Shown here: in pieces, positions 1 through 8,720 of the stretch
Layout of the letters: every line of letters starts with the position of its first letter
How positions within the stretch are numbered: the stretch's first letter is position 1
Assembly (NCBI RefSeq): GCF_035969385.1
Contig: NZ_JAYKKJ010000009.1
Coordinates: 109,022 to 173,021, forward strand
Length of the DNA: 64,000 nt
Origin: SELP01 sp035969385
GTDB lineage: Bacteria > Pseudomonadota > Alphaproteobacteria > Rhodobacterales > Rhodobacteraceae
Direction of reading: 5' to 3'
Made by a program: the position numbers and the translations under genes
The notes under the pieces: model-generated
Database searches by the model: none
The model's input: only the letters and a program-made list of their open reading frames with translations
Told to the model about the DNA's origin: nothing

Positions 1-570
1 GGGACATTGGTCGAGAAATGCTGCCACTTCTTCGACCTGATGCGGCTGGTCCTGAAGGACGATCCGGTGCGCGTCATGGCCACCGGCGGGCAGTCGGTAA
101 ATCACCTGAACGAAACCTATGACGGGCAGGTTCCCGACATCTGGGACAATGCCTATGTCATCGTCGATTTTGCGGGCGGGGCGCGGGCGATGTTGGAATT
201 GTGCATGTTCGCCGAAGGGTCGCGCTATCAGGAAGAGGTCACGGCGGTCGGTCCCACCGGCAAGATCGAGGCGCTGGTGCCCGGTCCGGGCCGGTTCTGG
301 CCGAAGGATCTGGGTGATCCGCCGGTGCCGCAACTGATTGTCTCGCCGCGCAGCCCCAAGGGGCCCCGGATGTCCGAGATTCCGGTCGACCCGACGCTTC
401 TGGCCGCCGGGGATCACAACGGATCCACTTTCTACCAGCACCAGCGGTTCAATGCCGTGGTCCGGGGCGAAGGCACGCCCGAGGTGACGTTGGAAGACGG
501 GATGTGGGCCGTCCGGATCGGGCTGGCCGCACAGGAAAGCGCCCGGACAGGGCAGGCTGTCAGCCTTTGA
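1..570 (+). CDS. Gfo/Idh/MocA-type oxidoreductase, C-terminal part
   Basis: The gene enters from the left edge, so only the last 189 codons are visible and the start is unknown. The fragment reads as the C-terminal substrate-binding domain of Gfo/Idh/MocA NAD(P)-dependent sugar or inositol dehydrogenases. It opens with a GTLVEKCCHFFDL segment that corresponds to the family's conserved active-site helix, where a His and an Asp face the substrate. The rest is the alternating strand pattern of the large beta sheet, ending in AQESARTGQAVSL, a usual family C-terminus. The NAD-binding Rossmann half lies outside the window. A strong bidirectional terminator follows 22 bp after the stop. Substrate cannot be inferred. 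Confidence 0.8.
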   Translation, partial: GTLVEKCCHFFDLMRLVLKDDPVRVMATGGQSVNHLNETYDGQVPDIWDNAYVIVDFAGGARAMLELCMFAEGSRYQEEVTAVGPTGKIEALVPGPGRFWPKDLGDPPVPQLIVSPRSPKGPRMSEIPVDPTLLAAGDHNGSTFYQHQRFNAVVRGEGTPEVTLEDGMWAVRIGLAAQESARTGQAVSL

Positions 571-592
571 TCCTTCGGACGATCCGAAACAG

Positions 593-618
593 AAAAGGGC
601 GCCCGCGGGCGCCCTTTT
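593..618. terminator. bidirectional rho-independent terminator
   Basis: A perfect 12-bp stem (AAAAGGGCGCCC, 2-nt loop, GGGCGCCCTTTT) sits between the convergent oxidoreductase and acyl-CoA ligase genes. The A-tract on one side and T-tract on the other let it terminate transcription from both directions. Confidence 0.85.
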
Positions 619-639
619 CCATTGTTCATTGCGACCGGA

Positions 640-2532
640 TTACTCCATCCATTCCCACGGACGGGTAAAGGCCCCAAGCGCACTGACAATGTCCTGTTCG
701 GACACGGTGCCGGTCTTTTGCAGCCGGGCGACCAGGCCGCGCTTCTTGTCCTCGACCACCTCTGCCACTTCGGCGGCGGCGTCGGCATGGGCCAGCGCCT
801 CGTTATAGACGCGGGTGATCGCGCGCTTGCGCAGGTCCGGCTTAAAGATCTTGCCCACGGCGGTTTTCGGCAGTTCGGGCAGGATTTCCAGATGCTTCGG
901 ATGAGCCGCGCGTTCGTGGATCTTCTCTTTGGCATAGGCCAAAAGCTCGTCTTCCGAGGCGCTGCCGCCATCAACCAGTTCCACATAGGCGCAGGGGATT
1001 TCGCCCGCATGTGCATCCGGCTGGCCAATCGCGCCGACAAAGGCCACATCGGGGTGACCCGCCAGCGCCTCTTCGATCTCGGCCGGGTCGATGTTGTGAC
1101 CGCCGCGAATGATCAGGTCCTTGGCGCGGCCGGTGATCCAGAGGTAGCCATCCTTGTCCACCCGGCCAAGGTCGCCGGTGCGCAGATACTGGGCGTTGGA
1201 TTTCGGGCCGGGATAGAACAGATCGGCGTTCTTGGCCTCTTCGGTATAGGTGTTGCCCATGTAAACGCCGGGATTCGACACGCAGATTTCGCCCACATGG
1301 TCGGTCGGGCATTCCTCGTGGGTGTCCACCGCCATGATCTTGATATCGGTATAGGGGAAGGGAAGGCCGATCGACCCGATCTTCTTTTCCCCGTCCGGCG
1401 GGTTGATCGACACAAGGCAGGTCGCCTCGGTCAGGCCATAGCCTTCGCAGATGGTCACCCCGGCGGCCTGTTCGAAGCGTTTATACAGCTCCACCGGCAG
1501 CGGGGCCGACCCGCAGAAGGCCAGTTTCAGGCTGGAAATATCCGCATCGACCTTGCGCTGCATCAGCGCGGACATGGCGGTCGGCACGGTGATCATGAAG
1601 GTCACCTTGTAGCGTTCGACCAGTTTCCAGAAATTGTCGAACACCCCGTCGCCGCGATAACCGGCGGGCGTCGGGAATACGATATGCGCGCCAGAGGACA
1701 GTGAGGCGCCCATACAGACGATGGCCGCGAAGACGTGGAACATCGGCAGCGGGCAAATCTGGACGTCCTCGGGCGAGAACAACAGCCGGTCGCCCAGCCA
1801 GGCGTTGTAGATGATCCCGGAATAGCGGTGCTGCGCCACCTTCGGCATCCCTGTGGTGCCGCCGGTATGGAAATAGGCGGCGACCCGGTCCTGCTGAACA
1901 TCCTCGAACGTCAGCTTGGTCGGCTGCTTGGCGATTTCCGCGTTGAAATCCAGCACCTTTGCCTTGTGGGTCACGGCGACCTTGGGCCGGATCAGCGGCA
2001 CGATGACCTTTTTCAGCCCCGACAGGTAGCGGACAAGGTCCACCTCGAGAACGGTTTCGACATTGGGGGCAAGGCGCACCGCCTCGGCCGCCTTTTGCGG
2101 CACGTCGGTCTTTGGGAACCCCTTCAGGGTGACCAGAACCTTGGCGTTGGTTTCCCGCAGGATGGCCGCAATCTGTTCGGCCTCCAGCAGCGGGTTGATC
2201 GGGTTGACGATCCCCGCGACCTGCCCGCCCAGATAGGTCAGCACCGTTTCGTTGCAGTTGGGCAGAAGATAGGCCACCACATCGGTCGGCCCCACGCCAA
2301 GGCTGCGCAGCAGGTTGGCGGTCTGGCTGGTGCGGTCCTTCAGTTCGGACCAGGACAGGGTTTCCTTCTTGGACTTGGGGTCCGACAGGATCTGATAGCT
2401 GACAGCCGCGCGGCCACCATGGGCGGCGGCGGTATGGGACAGCATCCCATATGTGGTGACCGGCAGATCGCGCTTGTCCCACGGCATTTCGTTCACGATT
2501 GCGTCGCGATCCGCGACCGTCGCATAGGTCAC
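640..2532 (-). CDS. long-chain-type acyl-CoA synthetase (ANL superfamily)
   Basis: This 630-aa AMP-forming ligase activates a carboxylic acid as acyl-adenylate and transfers it to CoA. All ANL core motifs are present: the P-loop HTGGTTGMPK (about residues 222-231), EGYGLTEAT (363-371), RTGDLG with the following DGYLWITGRAKDLI (451-475), and the C-terminal catalytic lysine in PKTAVGK. The long N-terminal region and the FHTGG variant of the P-loop fit the soluble acyl-CoA synthetase group rather than acetyl-CoA synthetases. The start is a GTG preceded by a clear AGGAG site. It is transcribed alone, with no beta-oxidation genes alongside, so the chain length of the substrate is open. Confidence 0.88.
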   Translation of the reverse strand: MTYATVADRDAIVNEMPWDKRDLPVTTYGMLSHTAAAHGGRAAVSYQILSDPKSKKETLSWSELKDRTSQTANLLRSLGVGPTDVVAYLLPNCNETVLTYLGGQVAGIVNPINPLLEAEQIAAILRETNAKVLVTLKGFPKTDVPQKAAEAVRLAPNVETVLEVDLVRYLSGLKKVIVPLIRPKVAVTHKAKVLDFNAEIAKQPTKLTFEDVQQDRVAAYFHTGGTTGMPKVAQHRYSGIIYNAWLGDRLLFSPEDVQICPLPMFHVFAAIVCMGASLSSGAHIVFPTPAGYRGDGVFDNFWKLVERYKVTFMITVPTAMSALMQRKVDADISSLKLAFCGSAPLPVELYKRFEQAAGVTICEGYGLTEATCLVSINPPDGEKKIGSIGLPFPYTDIKIMAVDTHEECPTDHVGEICVSNPGVYMGNTYTEEAKNADLFYPGPKSNAQYLRTGDLGRVDKDGYLWITGRAKDLIIRGGHNIDPAEIEEALAGHPDVAFVGAIGQPDAHAGEIPCAYVELVDGGSASEDELLAYAKEKIHERAAHPKHLEILPELPKTAVGKIFKPDLRKRAITRVYNEALAHADAAAEVAEVVEDKKRGLVARLQKTGTVSEQDIVSALGAFTRPWEWME

Positions 2533-2650
2533 CGTTAACTCCTCCCTGAGTAACGCGGGATCTTCGCCCCGCCTTCTTGTGCCTCAAGAGGTAATCGCTG
2601 TGTCGCGTCGCGCAAGTATGACGCAGCGAAACACCCCTTTTGCCGGTCCG

Positions 2651-3298
2651 TCAGACCACGCTTTCCCGCTTGGGCAGGGTTAGGGGACAGGCCCCGGCGG
2701 CGCGCAGCTTGTCGGTCAGGTGCTCCATCCCGAACTCGGCGGCAAAGTCGCGTTCGGCATTGGTGATCCCGACAAAGCCCGCCAGCATCACATTGCCGGA
2801 CGGAAGCGAAAACGCCTCGGGCGGGCGTTCGGGCGGGATCATCACCATGTTCATGATCTGGCAACGGTCATTGCCGTCCACCGGATGGTTCAGCGGGATC
2901 ACATCGTGAAACGCCAGCGGCTCGCCGTCCACCTGCCCGTCGGCCAAGAGCAGGTCATAGGTCAGAAGGCTTTGCAGGCGCATGATCGCCCAATCCGCCT
3001 TCTCCTCGGTCTCAAGGAAGAACTCGACCCCGACGCCGGATTCGCCGTTGGGGTTGTAATCGGCAGGGTCCACGCCCTGCGGATCGGAATAGCCAGAGGT
3101 GACGTAGAGCCAGCTGGCACGCTCTGTCGTTGGCTTGAATTCGCAAATCTGGAACTCCAGCCAATGGGCATCCACCTCGACATCGCCGAAGGCGCCGAAA
3201 ACTTCCTGCTGCAATTTGAACGGCGGTCGGTTCGCCTCTCCGAACAGCTCCGGATAGACGTCCTTTTCCCGAATTTTCCTGATCGCTGCCAAATCCAT
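2651..3298 (-). CDS. suppressor-of-fused (SUFU) domain protein
   Basis: This 215-aa protein matches the bacterial SUFU-like domain. Recognisable parts are WLEFQICEFKPT, where a family-typical strand carries the surface-exposed core, the GVGVEFFLET strand, a helix ADWAIMRLQSLLTYDLL, and PLNHPVDGNDRCQIMNMVMI. In animals SUFU regulates Hedgehog signalling. Bacterial members are uncharacterised and often act as immunity or partner proteins, so no function is assigned. The ATG at 3298 is preferred to an upstream start because it has an AGGAAGGGA ribosome site and the longer version would overlap the exporter gene. It lies 67 bp downstream of the exporter on the same strand. Confidence 0.7.
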   Translation of the reverse strand: MDLAAIRKIREKDVYPELFGEANRPPFKLQQEVFGAFGDVEVDAHWLEFQICEFKPTTERASWLYVTSGYSDPQGVDPADYNPNGESGVGVEFFLETEEKADWAIMRLQSLLTYDLLLADGQVDGEPLAFHDVIPLNHPVDGNDRCQIMNMVMIPPERPPEAFSLPSGNVMLAGFVGITNAERDFAAEFGMEHLTDKLRAAGACPLTLPKRESVV

Positions 3299-3365
3299 GA
3301 ACTCTGTCCCTTCCTGTCTAATGACCGGAAGCATCCCGCATTCAGGGAAATCTGGCAAGGAATGG

Positions 3366-5159
3366 TTATTCGGCGGCCAGACCTTCGGTGAACTGCAGGC
3401 GGGCCAGACGGGCGTAGAGGCCACCTTCGGCCACCAGCGCCTCATGCGTGCCCTGCGCCACGATCCGGCCCTCGTCGAAGACGACGATGCGGTCGGCCTT
3501 TTTCACGGTGGCAAGACGGTGGGCAACGATCAGCGTGGTCCGGGTTTCGGCCAGCCGGTCCACCGCCTGCTGCACAAGGCGTTCGCTTTCGGCGTCCAGC
3601 GCGCTGGTCGCTTCGTCCAGAAGCAGGATCGGCGCGTCGCGCAGGATGGCGCGGGCAATGGCGATGCGCTGTTTCTGGCCGCCCGACAGCATCACGCCGC
3701 GTTCGCCCACATAGGTGTCATAGCCATTGGGCAGCGCGGTCAGGAAATCGTGCGCGGCGGCGGCGCGGGCGGCCTCCTCGACCTCGGCATCGGTGGCATC
3801 GGGGCGGCCAAAACGGATATTTTCCCGCGCGGTTTCGGCAAAGATCACCGGGTCCTGCGGGACAAGGGCGATCTGCTGGCGGAAGGCGGCGCGGGACAGG
3901 TCGGTCAGGGCCGCGTCGCCCAGCCGGATTGCACCGCTGTCGGGGTCGTAGAACCGCAGCAGAAGCTGGATGATGGTGGATTTTCCCGCGCCCGACGGGC
4001 CGACAAGGGCCACGGTTTCGCCCGGCGCAACGGTCAGGTCGATTCTGTCCAGCGCGGCCATGTTGGGCCGGGACGGGTAGTGGAAGGTGACCCCGTCAAA
4101 CCGGATCGGCTCGCCCCGCATGTCGGGGGTCGGGGCGGGCTGGTCCGGGTCTTTCACCCGGTCGTCGGCGTTCAACAGTTCGACCAGCCGCTCGGTCGCG
4201 CCGGCGGCCCGCTGCAATTCGCCCCAGATTTCCGACAGGGCGCCAACCGCGCCGGCAACCATGACGGCATAGATGACAAACTGCACCAACTCGCCCACGG
4301 TCATCATGTTCAGCCGCACATCGCGCGCACCAACCCACAAGACACCGACGACGCCCGCGAAGATCAGGAAGATCACGATCATCGTCATCAGCGACCGGGT
4401 CGCGATCCGGCGCTTGGCCGAGACAAAGCTTTTCTCGGTCACTTCGGCAAATCGGGCGGCGGCACGGACTTCCTGGGTAAAGGCCTGCACGGTTTGCACC
4501 GACAACAACGCCTCGGACGCATTGCCCGAGGAGGCCGCGATCCAGTCCTGGTTTTCCCGGCTCAGCGCGCGAAGGCGGCGGCCCAGAACGACAATGGGCA
4601 CGATCACGGCAGGCACGATCAACAGGACCAGCCCGGTCAGCTTGGCCGAGGTGAAGAGCATCAGGACCATGCCGCCAAGGAAGATCAGCACGTTGCGCAG
4701 CGCGACCGAGACGGAGGAGCCGATCACCGACAGGATCAGGGTGGTGTCGGTGGTGATCCGGCTCAGGACCTCACCGGTCATGATGTTTTCGAAGAACGAG
4801 GGGCTCATCCCGATGACGCGGTTGAACACTGCCTCGCGGATATCGGCCACGACCCGTTCGCCCAGCCGGGTGACAAGGTAGTAGCGCAGCGCGGTCCCGG
4901 CGGCGAGAAGGGCGGCAATGGCCAGCGCCGCGCCGAAATACTGGTCCAGAAGGGTGGTGGCCCCGCCTTCGAAATTGTCGACCACGCGGCGCACGGCCAA
5001 GGGCAGGGTCAGCGAAATCATCGCCGTCAGGACAAGGGCCACCCCGGCGGCCGCGATCATCAACCGGTAGGGGCGCAGGAAGGGCCAAAGACCGGCCAGC
5101 GCGCCAACGCGTTTCGACTTGGCACGTTCGGCCTCGACGGGCAGCGGGGCGTCAGACAT
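3366..5159 (-). CDS. ABC exporter, fused permease and ATPase (MsbA/ABCB type)
   Basis: This 597-aa half-transporter would work as a homodimer in the inner membrane and export lipids, peptides or drugs. The N-terminal ABC_membrane domain (about residues 28-320) has six hydrophobic segments. The ATPase domain follows with Walker A GPSGAGKST (387-395), Q-loop ALVPQDP, signature LSGGQKQR, Walker B ILLLDEATSALD and H-loop IVAHR. The ATG at 5159 has AGGAAA 6 nt upstream; an in-frame ATG 33 nt further up lacks a good site. Substrate is unknown. Msb-type lipid A flippase is possible, but the usual lpxK or waaA neighbours are absent. Confidence 0.87.
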   Translation of the reverse strand: MSDAPLPVEAERAKSKRVGALAGLWPFLRPYRLMIAAAGVALVLTAMISLTLPLAVRRVVDNFEGGATTLLDQYFGAALAIAALLAAGTALRYYLVTRLGERVVADIREAVFNRVIGMSPSFFENIMTGEVLSRITTDTTLILSVIGSSVSVALRNVLIFLGGMVLMLFTSAKLTGLVLLIVPAVIVPIVVLGRRLRALSRENQDWIAASSGNASEALLSVQTVQAFTQEVRAAARFAEVTEKSFVSAKRRIATRSLMTMIVIFLIFAGVVGVLWVGARDVRLNMMTVGELVQFVIYAVMVAGAVGALSEIWGELQRAAGATERLVELLNADDRVKDPDQPAPTPDMRGEPIRFDGVTFHYPSRPNMAALDRIDLTVAPGETVALVGPSGAGKSTIIQLLLRFYDPDSGAIRLGDAALTDLSRAAFRQQIALVPQDPVIFAETARENIRFGRPDATDAEVEEAARAAAAHDFLTALPNGYDTYVGERGVMLSGGQKQRIAIARAILRDAPILLLDEATSALDAESERLVQQAVDRLAETRTTLIVAHRLATVKKADRIVVFDEGRIVAQGTHEALVAEGGLYARLARLQFTEGLAAE

Positions 5160-5229
5160 ATCGTTTCCTGCATGGGTTCGCGTTGCATCCACTTAAGCGG
5201 CGCGGGCGCGGGGCGCAAGCAGGAGGGGC

Positions 5230-5322
5230 CCATGGGTCAAGACCCATGGTGACGAAGGGGCGCTGCCCCTCTGGCCCTTCCGGGCCATTCACCCCGGGAT
5301 ATTTACCCACCCAAAGAAGGAC
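5230..5322 (+). repeat. dispersed intergenic repeat, family A copy 1
   Basis: The copy has three consecutive hairpins and a conserved tail: CCATGGGTC-AA-GACCCATGG, AGGGGCGCTGCCCCT, GGCCCTTCCGGGCC, then CACCCCGGGATATTT and CAAAGAAGGAC. The same order recurs at about 17038 and 21603, inverted at about 24440-24507, and in degenerate form at 63716. It occupies the whole gap between the exporter gene and tRNA-Gly. Confidence 0.75.
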
Positions 5323-5360
5323 AGGACCGGGCGCGATGGATTGGACCCTTGGGGAAAGGA

Positions 5361-5434
5361 TGGAGCGGGCGACGGGAATCGAACCCGTATCTCTTGCTTG
5401 GAAGGCAAGGGTCTTACCATTACACAACGCCCGC
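5361..5434 (-). tRNA. tRNA-Gly(UCC)
   Basis: Reading the minus strand gives a full 74-nt cloverleaf with encoded CCA. The 7-bp acceptor stem GCGGGCG/CGCCCGC pairs perfectly, the anticodon stem CTTGC/GCAAG encloses loop CTTCCAA with anticodon TCC, and the T arm is ACGGG-TTCGATT-CCCGT. The U-CCA 3' end is genomically encoded. Confidence 0.95.
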
Positions 5435-5470
5435 TTCGGCCCCCCGTATAAGATGCAGCGCGGGGGAGGT

Positions 5471-6148
5471 TCAAGCCCCCGCGTCACCGATCGGTTCGAT
5501 CAATTGCGGCCCGCTGGCCCGGTTGGAGTTCACCTCGGTCCCGACCCGCCGCAGGTGCAGGGCCCCATCCGGGGCGGGGCGCATCAGCCGGGCCGCGCCC
5601 TTGCCTTCCTCGCCCAGCCATAGCGCCCAGTCAGCGGGGTCAAGCACCACGGGCAGCCGGTGGTGGATGCGGGCCATGTCGGCATTGGCCGCGCAGGTGA
5701 CGATGGCGCAGGCGGTCAGCGGGTCGTGGCCCGGTTTTTCCCAGTCCTGCCAGATGCCGGCAAAGACCATCGGCACGCCATCCGCCCGGGTGACATACCA
5801 GGGCAAGGGCTGTCCGCCCTTGGGCCGTTCCCATTCATAGAACCCGTCGGCGGCGATCAGGCAGCGGCGCTGGCGGCAGGCCTCGCGAAAGGCGGGCTTT
5901 TCGGCGATGGTTTCGGACCTTGCGTTGATCAGCAGCGGCCCGTCGGTCGGGGTCTTGTACCAGGCGGGCACGAAGCCCCAGCGCATCGGTCGCAGCCGCC
6001 GGGCGCCCGCGTCCGAGGTGGCAACCGCGATCCGGTTCGTGGGGCAGACGTTGAAGTTGGGGTCCTGCGGCAGGTCGTTGTCAGGGGTGGCGGCGAACAT
6101 CTGCGCCATCGCGTCCTGCGGAAGGGTGATCGCCATGCGCCCGCACAT
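5471..6148 (-). CDS. SRAP (YedK/HMCES-type) abasic-site DNA-protein crosslink enzyme
   Basis: This 225-aa SOS response-associated peptidase family protein covalently caps abasic sites in single-stranded DNA through its second residue. The catalytic Cys2 is in MCGRM, and the start at 6148 is chosen because the enzyme must begin Met-Cys after Met removal. Other conserved residues are visible: NARSET, the FYEWE glutamate, and the MARIHHRLPVVL histidine pair. Its ATG overlaps the stop of the upstream methyltransferase by 4 bp (ATGA), so the two are translationally coupled. Family length and motifs are normal. Confidence 0.92.
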   Translation of the reverse strand: MCGRMAITLPQDAMAQMFAATPDNDLPQDPNFNVCPTNRIAVATSDAGARRLRPMRWGFVPAWYKTPTDGPLLINARSETIAEKPAFREACRQRRCLIAADGFYEWERPKGGQPLPWYVTRADGVPMVFAGIWQDWEKPGHDPLTACAIVTCAANADMARIHHRLPVVLDPADWALWLGEEGKGAARLMRPAPDGALHLRRVGTEVNSNRASGPQLIEPIGDAGA

Positions 6149-7353
6149 CAGCGGACCCGCCCCTTCAGGAGCGCCGAGTATTGGTAAAGCCCCCAGGGCG
6201 ACAGCGCCTGTTCCAGCGCCAGCCACAGCGGGCGGGCGGTGTCCGTGGTCAGCCCCGCCGCCTTGGTGATCGCGCCGATGCTGCTGCGCCCGTCGATCCG
6301 TGCGATCAGCGGCGCGGCCTCGGGCGGCAGGGACAGGGTGATGGTTTCCTGCCCGCTTTTGATCGGGATCGGGCGGCCCTGCGCCACGGCCCCGGCCAGT
6401 GCCTGCGGCGGGCCGCCTTTCAGGTGCGGGATCAGGTCGGGCGCAGCGCCACCAGCAGGCTGGCGGGGGTCGTCCGCCGGCACGGCATAGCCGACATGGA
6501 CCTTCAACGTACCCGACAGGTCTTCGGCCAGTGCCATCCGGGCGGGCCGGTCCATCGCGTCGGGAACGGGGCCGAACCGGCTGGGGTCATATTGCCCGGG
6601 CGATGCGAAATCGGACAGGGCCCAGCCCGCGCCCGCCAGTTCCGCCAGCAGGTCCGGCACCGAATAGGCGCGGTCCTGCCCATGCAGCAGAAGATCATAG
6701 AACCCCGCGTCCGACGACTTGTGATCGCCAAGGTTCGGGTTGCGCTTGAACGGATGCGCGTCGGGCAGGGCGACAAAAACCTTGCGGGCGGCGGTCAGCC
6801 GGTCTTCGGGCGGCAGCCCGTCGAACATCGCGCCAAAGGCCCGTTGCAGGGGATAGACCCCGGACCGGCCCAATGGCGCATAGACCATGAACCCCAGCCC
6901 CCCGCCGGGGGCGCAGGCGGCGCGCAGAGCCCGAAAGCCCGCCGCAGGGTCGGGCAGGTGGTGCAGCACCCCGCAACAGTCGATGTAGTCGAACTGGCCA
7001 AGATCAGGCGCGTCCAGAAGGCTGCCTGTCAGGAACCGGATATTCTTCAACCCCCGGACCTTTGCCCGCGCCTCCGCCACCCCGCGCGACGCGCGGGAGA
7101 GGTCGACATAGGTGATGTCATAGGGGCGGCGCGCGTCCGTCATCAGCTGCGCCAGTTGGATCAGCCCGTCGCCGGTGCCGCCGCCCGCCACGAGGACGCG
7201 CAGGCGCTTGGACCAGTCCCGCTGGCCGCCCCAAAGGAAGTGATCCATCTCGACCGGGTTTGATGGAGAGCCGGTAACCAGCCGGGACTTTTCCTCGGCC
7301 GGGTCGCGGGCGGGATAGGGGAAGGCTTCGTATTGTTCGGAAACGGTGACCAT
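6148..7353 (-). CDS. class I SAM-dependent methyltransferase
   Basis: This 401-aa protein has a Rossmann methyltransferase domain: motif I VLVAGGGTGDG (about residues 53-63), acidic motif II ITYVDLS, and FDYIDCCGVLHHLPDP. The early YEAFPYPARDP segment is common in a bacterial subgroup of unknown acceptor. About 150 C-terminal residues form a second region ending with a winged-helix-like segment, which may hold the substrate. It is the first gene of a two-gene unit with the SRAP protein. The methyl acceptor cannot be predicted. Confidence 0.8.
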   Translation of the reverse strand: MVTVSEQYEAFPYPARDPAEEKSRLVTGSPSNPVEMDHFLWGGQRDWSKRLRVLVAGGGTGDGLIQLAQLMTDARRPYDITYVDLSRASRGVAEARAKVRGLKNIRFLTGSLLDAPDLGQFDYIDCCGVLHHLPDPAAGFRALRAACAPGGGLGFMVYAPLGRSGVYPLQRAFGAMFDGLPPEDRLTAARKVFVALPDAHPFKRNPNLGDHKSSDAGFYDLLLHGQDRAYSVPDLLAELAGAGWALSDFASPGQYDPSRFGPVPDAMDRPARMALAEDLSGTLKVHVGYAVPADDPRQPAGGAAPDLIPHLKGGPPQALAGAVAQGRPIPIKSGQETITLSLPPEAAPLIARIDGRSSIGAITKAAGLTTDTARPLWLALEQALSPWGLYQYSALLKGRVR

Positions 7354-7394
7354 GGGCAGAGCCTAGGGCGGCGTGGCCGCAAGGAAAAGGGGGA

Positions 7395-7487
7395 GGTGGG
7401 TTGAAACCCACCTTACATTCAGGTCCGCATTTTCGGGCCAGACCTGTAAGGTTGGGGAACGGGCGTAAGATGGGTTTCAACCCACCC
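7395..7487. repeat. nested palindromic repeat (family A hairpin, head-to-head pair)
   Basis: GGTGGGTTGAAACCCACC followed by TTAC (7395-7416) is mirrored by GTAAGATGGGTTTCAACCCACC (7465-7486). Between them is a second inverted repeat, CAGGTC (7420) and GACCTG (7441). Each arm is itself a hairpin and the whole forms a larger fold-back. The arm hairpin is the same as in family A copies elsewhere. Confidence 0.7.
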
Positions 7488-7541
7488 GACGGGCGCGGCA
7501 CTTGACCACATGCGTAGCTCCAGTGCCAAATCGCAGATTTG

Positions 7542-7600
7542 GCAGCGCCCGAACCGCCCCCACGGGGCGGGCGCTTTGCTTCCCGCCCCTCGGTTCGTGC
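7542..7600 (-). repeat. dispersed repeat, family C copy 1
   Basis: Read on the minus strand this about 59-bp segment closely matches 44357-44415. Both hold CGAACCGAGGGG, a purine-rich spacer, GCGCCCGCCCCGTGGGG and CGGTTCGGGCGCT, with terminal CGAACCG/CGGTTCG arms that can pair. It lies beyond the 3' end of the EamA gene. The rest of 7354-7646 shows no coding potential I can support. Confidence 0.6.
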
Positions 7601-7646
7601 ACGGCGGTTAGACAGTTCAGGGTGCCTATCCCTGCGGCGGGGGCCT

Positions 7647-8573
7647 CTAGCGCGGGCCGCGCTGCGCGATCACCACGCCCGAGGCGACGATGGCCGCGCC
7701 AACGGCCTGTGCCCAGCTCCAGTCTTGCCCGAGCGCGACAAGGATCAGCATCACGTAGCACGGGGCGACGTTGATGTGAAACGACGCCACCGCGACGCCG
7801 AGCCGCCCGACCGAGGCCAGCCAGAGGAACTGCGACAGGGCCATGCTGCCGAAGGCGTAGATCAGCAGCGGCATGAGCGTGCCCGGCACCAACAGCCCCG
7901 GCGGGGTGGCGACCGCGCCGGTCAGCCGAGCGCCAACCGCGATGCAGCCCATGAACATCAGGCCGCCCGCAAGGGTGATCGTGGTGCGGCCCACCGGCGA
8001 CAGGTCGGGGAAATCCCGCACCGTCGCCCAGCTGCCCCAGCTGAACAGGAAACAGGCGGCCACGGCCATCCCGGCCCCCAGCCCGAGGTCCAGCACAGGG
8101 CCACCGCCAGCCGCAATTGCCCCGCCCACGACCGAGGCCAGCAGCCCGATGATGAACCCCATAGTCAGCCGGCGGTCTTCGAAGATCATCTCGATCACCG
8201 TGGCCGCGATGGGGCAGGCGGCGGCGATCACTGCCACCGTGACCGGGTCGGTGTAGTCCTGCGCCAGAAGCAGCAGGTAGGCCCCAAGGCCAAAGGCGAT
8301 CCCGCCCACTACCGTGCCCCGGCCCCAACGGGCCCGGATCAGCGCCAGCGGCCCGTCCAGCATCACCCAGATCGGGATCAGGATCCCTACCGCCAGCGCC
8401 AGCCGTGCGGTGATCAGCATCAGCGGGTCCCAGGTTTGCAGCAGGTAGTCCGCCGCCGGGAACCCGGCTGCCCAGGCGACCATCGACAGGACGGCAAGCG
8501 TGTTGCCTTCCAGCAATTGCCGGGGCGGACGCGGCACGATGGGCGGGCCGAGCGGATCTGGGGTCTGAACCAT
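7647..8573 (-). CDS. EamA/DMT-family transporter
   Basis: This 308-aa integral membrane protein has ten hydrophobic segments arranged as two EamA repeats. Examples are LAVLSMVAWAAGFPAADYLL at the start of the first repeat and GAGMAVAACFLFSWGSWATV at the start of the second. Family members export amino acids, metabolites or nucleosides across the inner membrane; substrate is not predictable. The ATG at 8573 is chosen because upstream codons run into the divergent isomerase promoter and are not hydrophobic. No strong ribosome site is visible. It is divergent from the isomerase gene across 147 bp. Confidence 0.8.
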   Translation of the reverse strand: MVQTPDPLGPPIVPRPPRQLLEGNTLAVLSMVAWAAGFPAADYLLQTWDPLMLITARLALAVGILIPIWVMLDGPLALIRARWGRGTVVGGIAFGLGAYLLLLAQDYTDPVTVAVIAAACPIAATVIEMIFEDRRLTMGFIIGLLASVVGGAIAAGGGPVLDLGLGAGMAVAACFLFSWGSWATVRDFPDLSPVGRTTITLAGGLMFMGCIAVGARLTGAVATPPGLLVPGTLMPLLIYAFGSMALSQFLWLASVGRLGVAVASFHINVAPCYVMLILVALGQDWSWAQAVGAAIVASGVVIAQRGPR

Positions 8574-8720
8574 GGCGGGGCCGTTCTTTGGTTGTCTGTT
8601 GGGGACCGGTCGGTAATGTTCCAGCCATGGGGAACGGTGGCGGGGGCCGATTGGCCGGTCTTGCCCGTTCCCGACCAAATGTCGTTTTCCGGCCCCGTGC
8701 CGCAGCCAAAAAGGCCTGAA

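Noticed and set aside
622..1704. 360-aa open frame opposite the acyl-CoA synthetase
   Set aside because: It is antisense to a gene with all catalytic motifs, has no recognisable domain and shows the Gly/Arg/His-rich composition of shadow frames in high-GC DNA.
3297..5252. 651-aa open frame opposite the ABC exporter
   Set aside because: Composition (many Asp, His, Gln, Gly) and absence of any motif identify it as the antisense shadow of the exporter.
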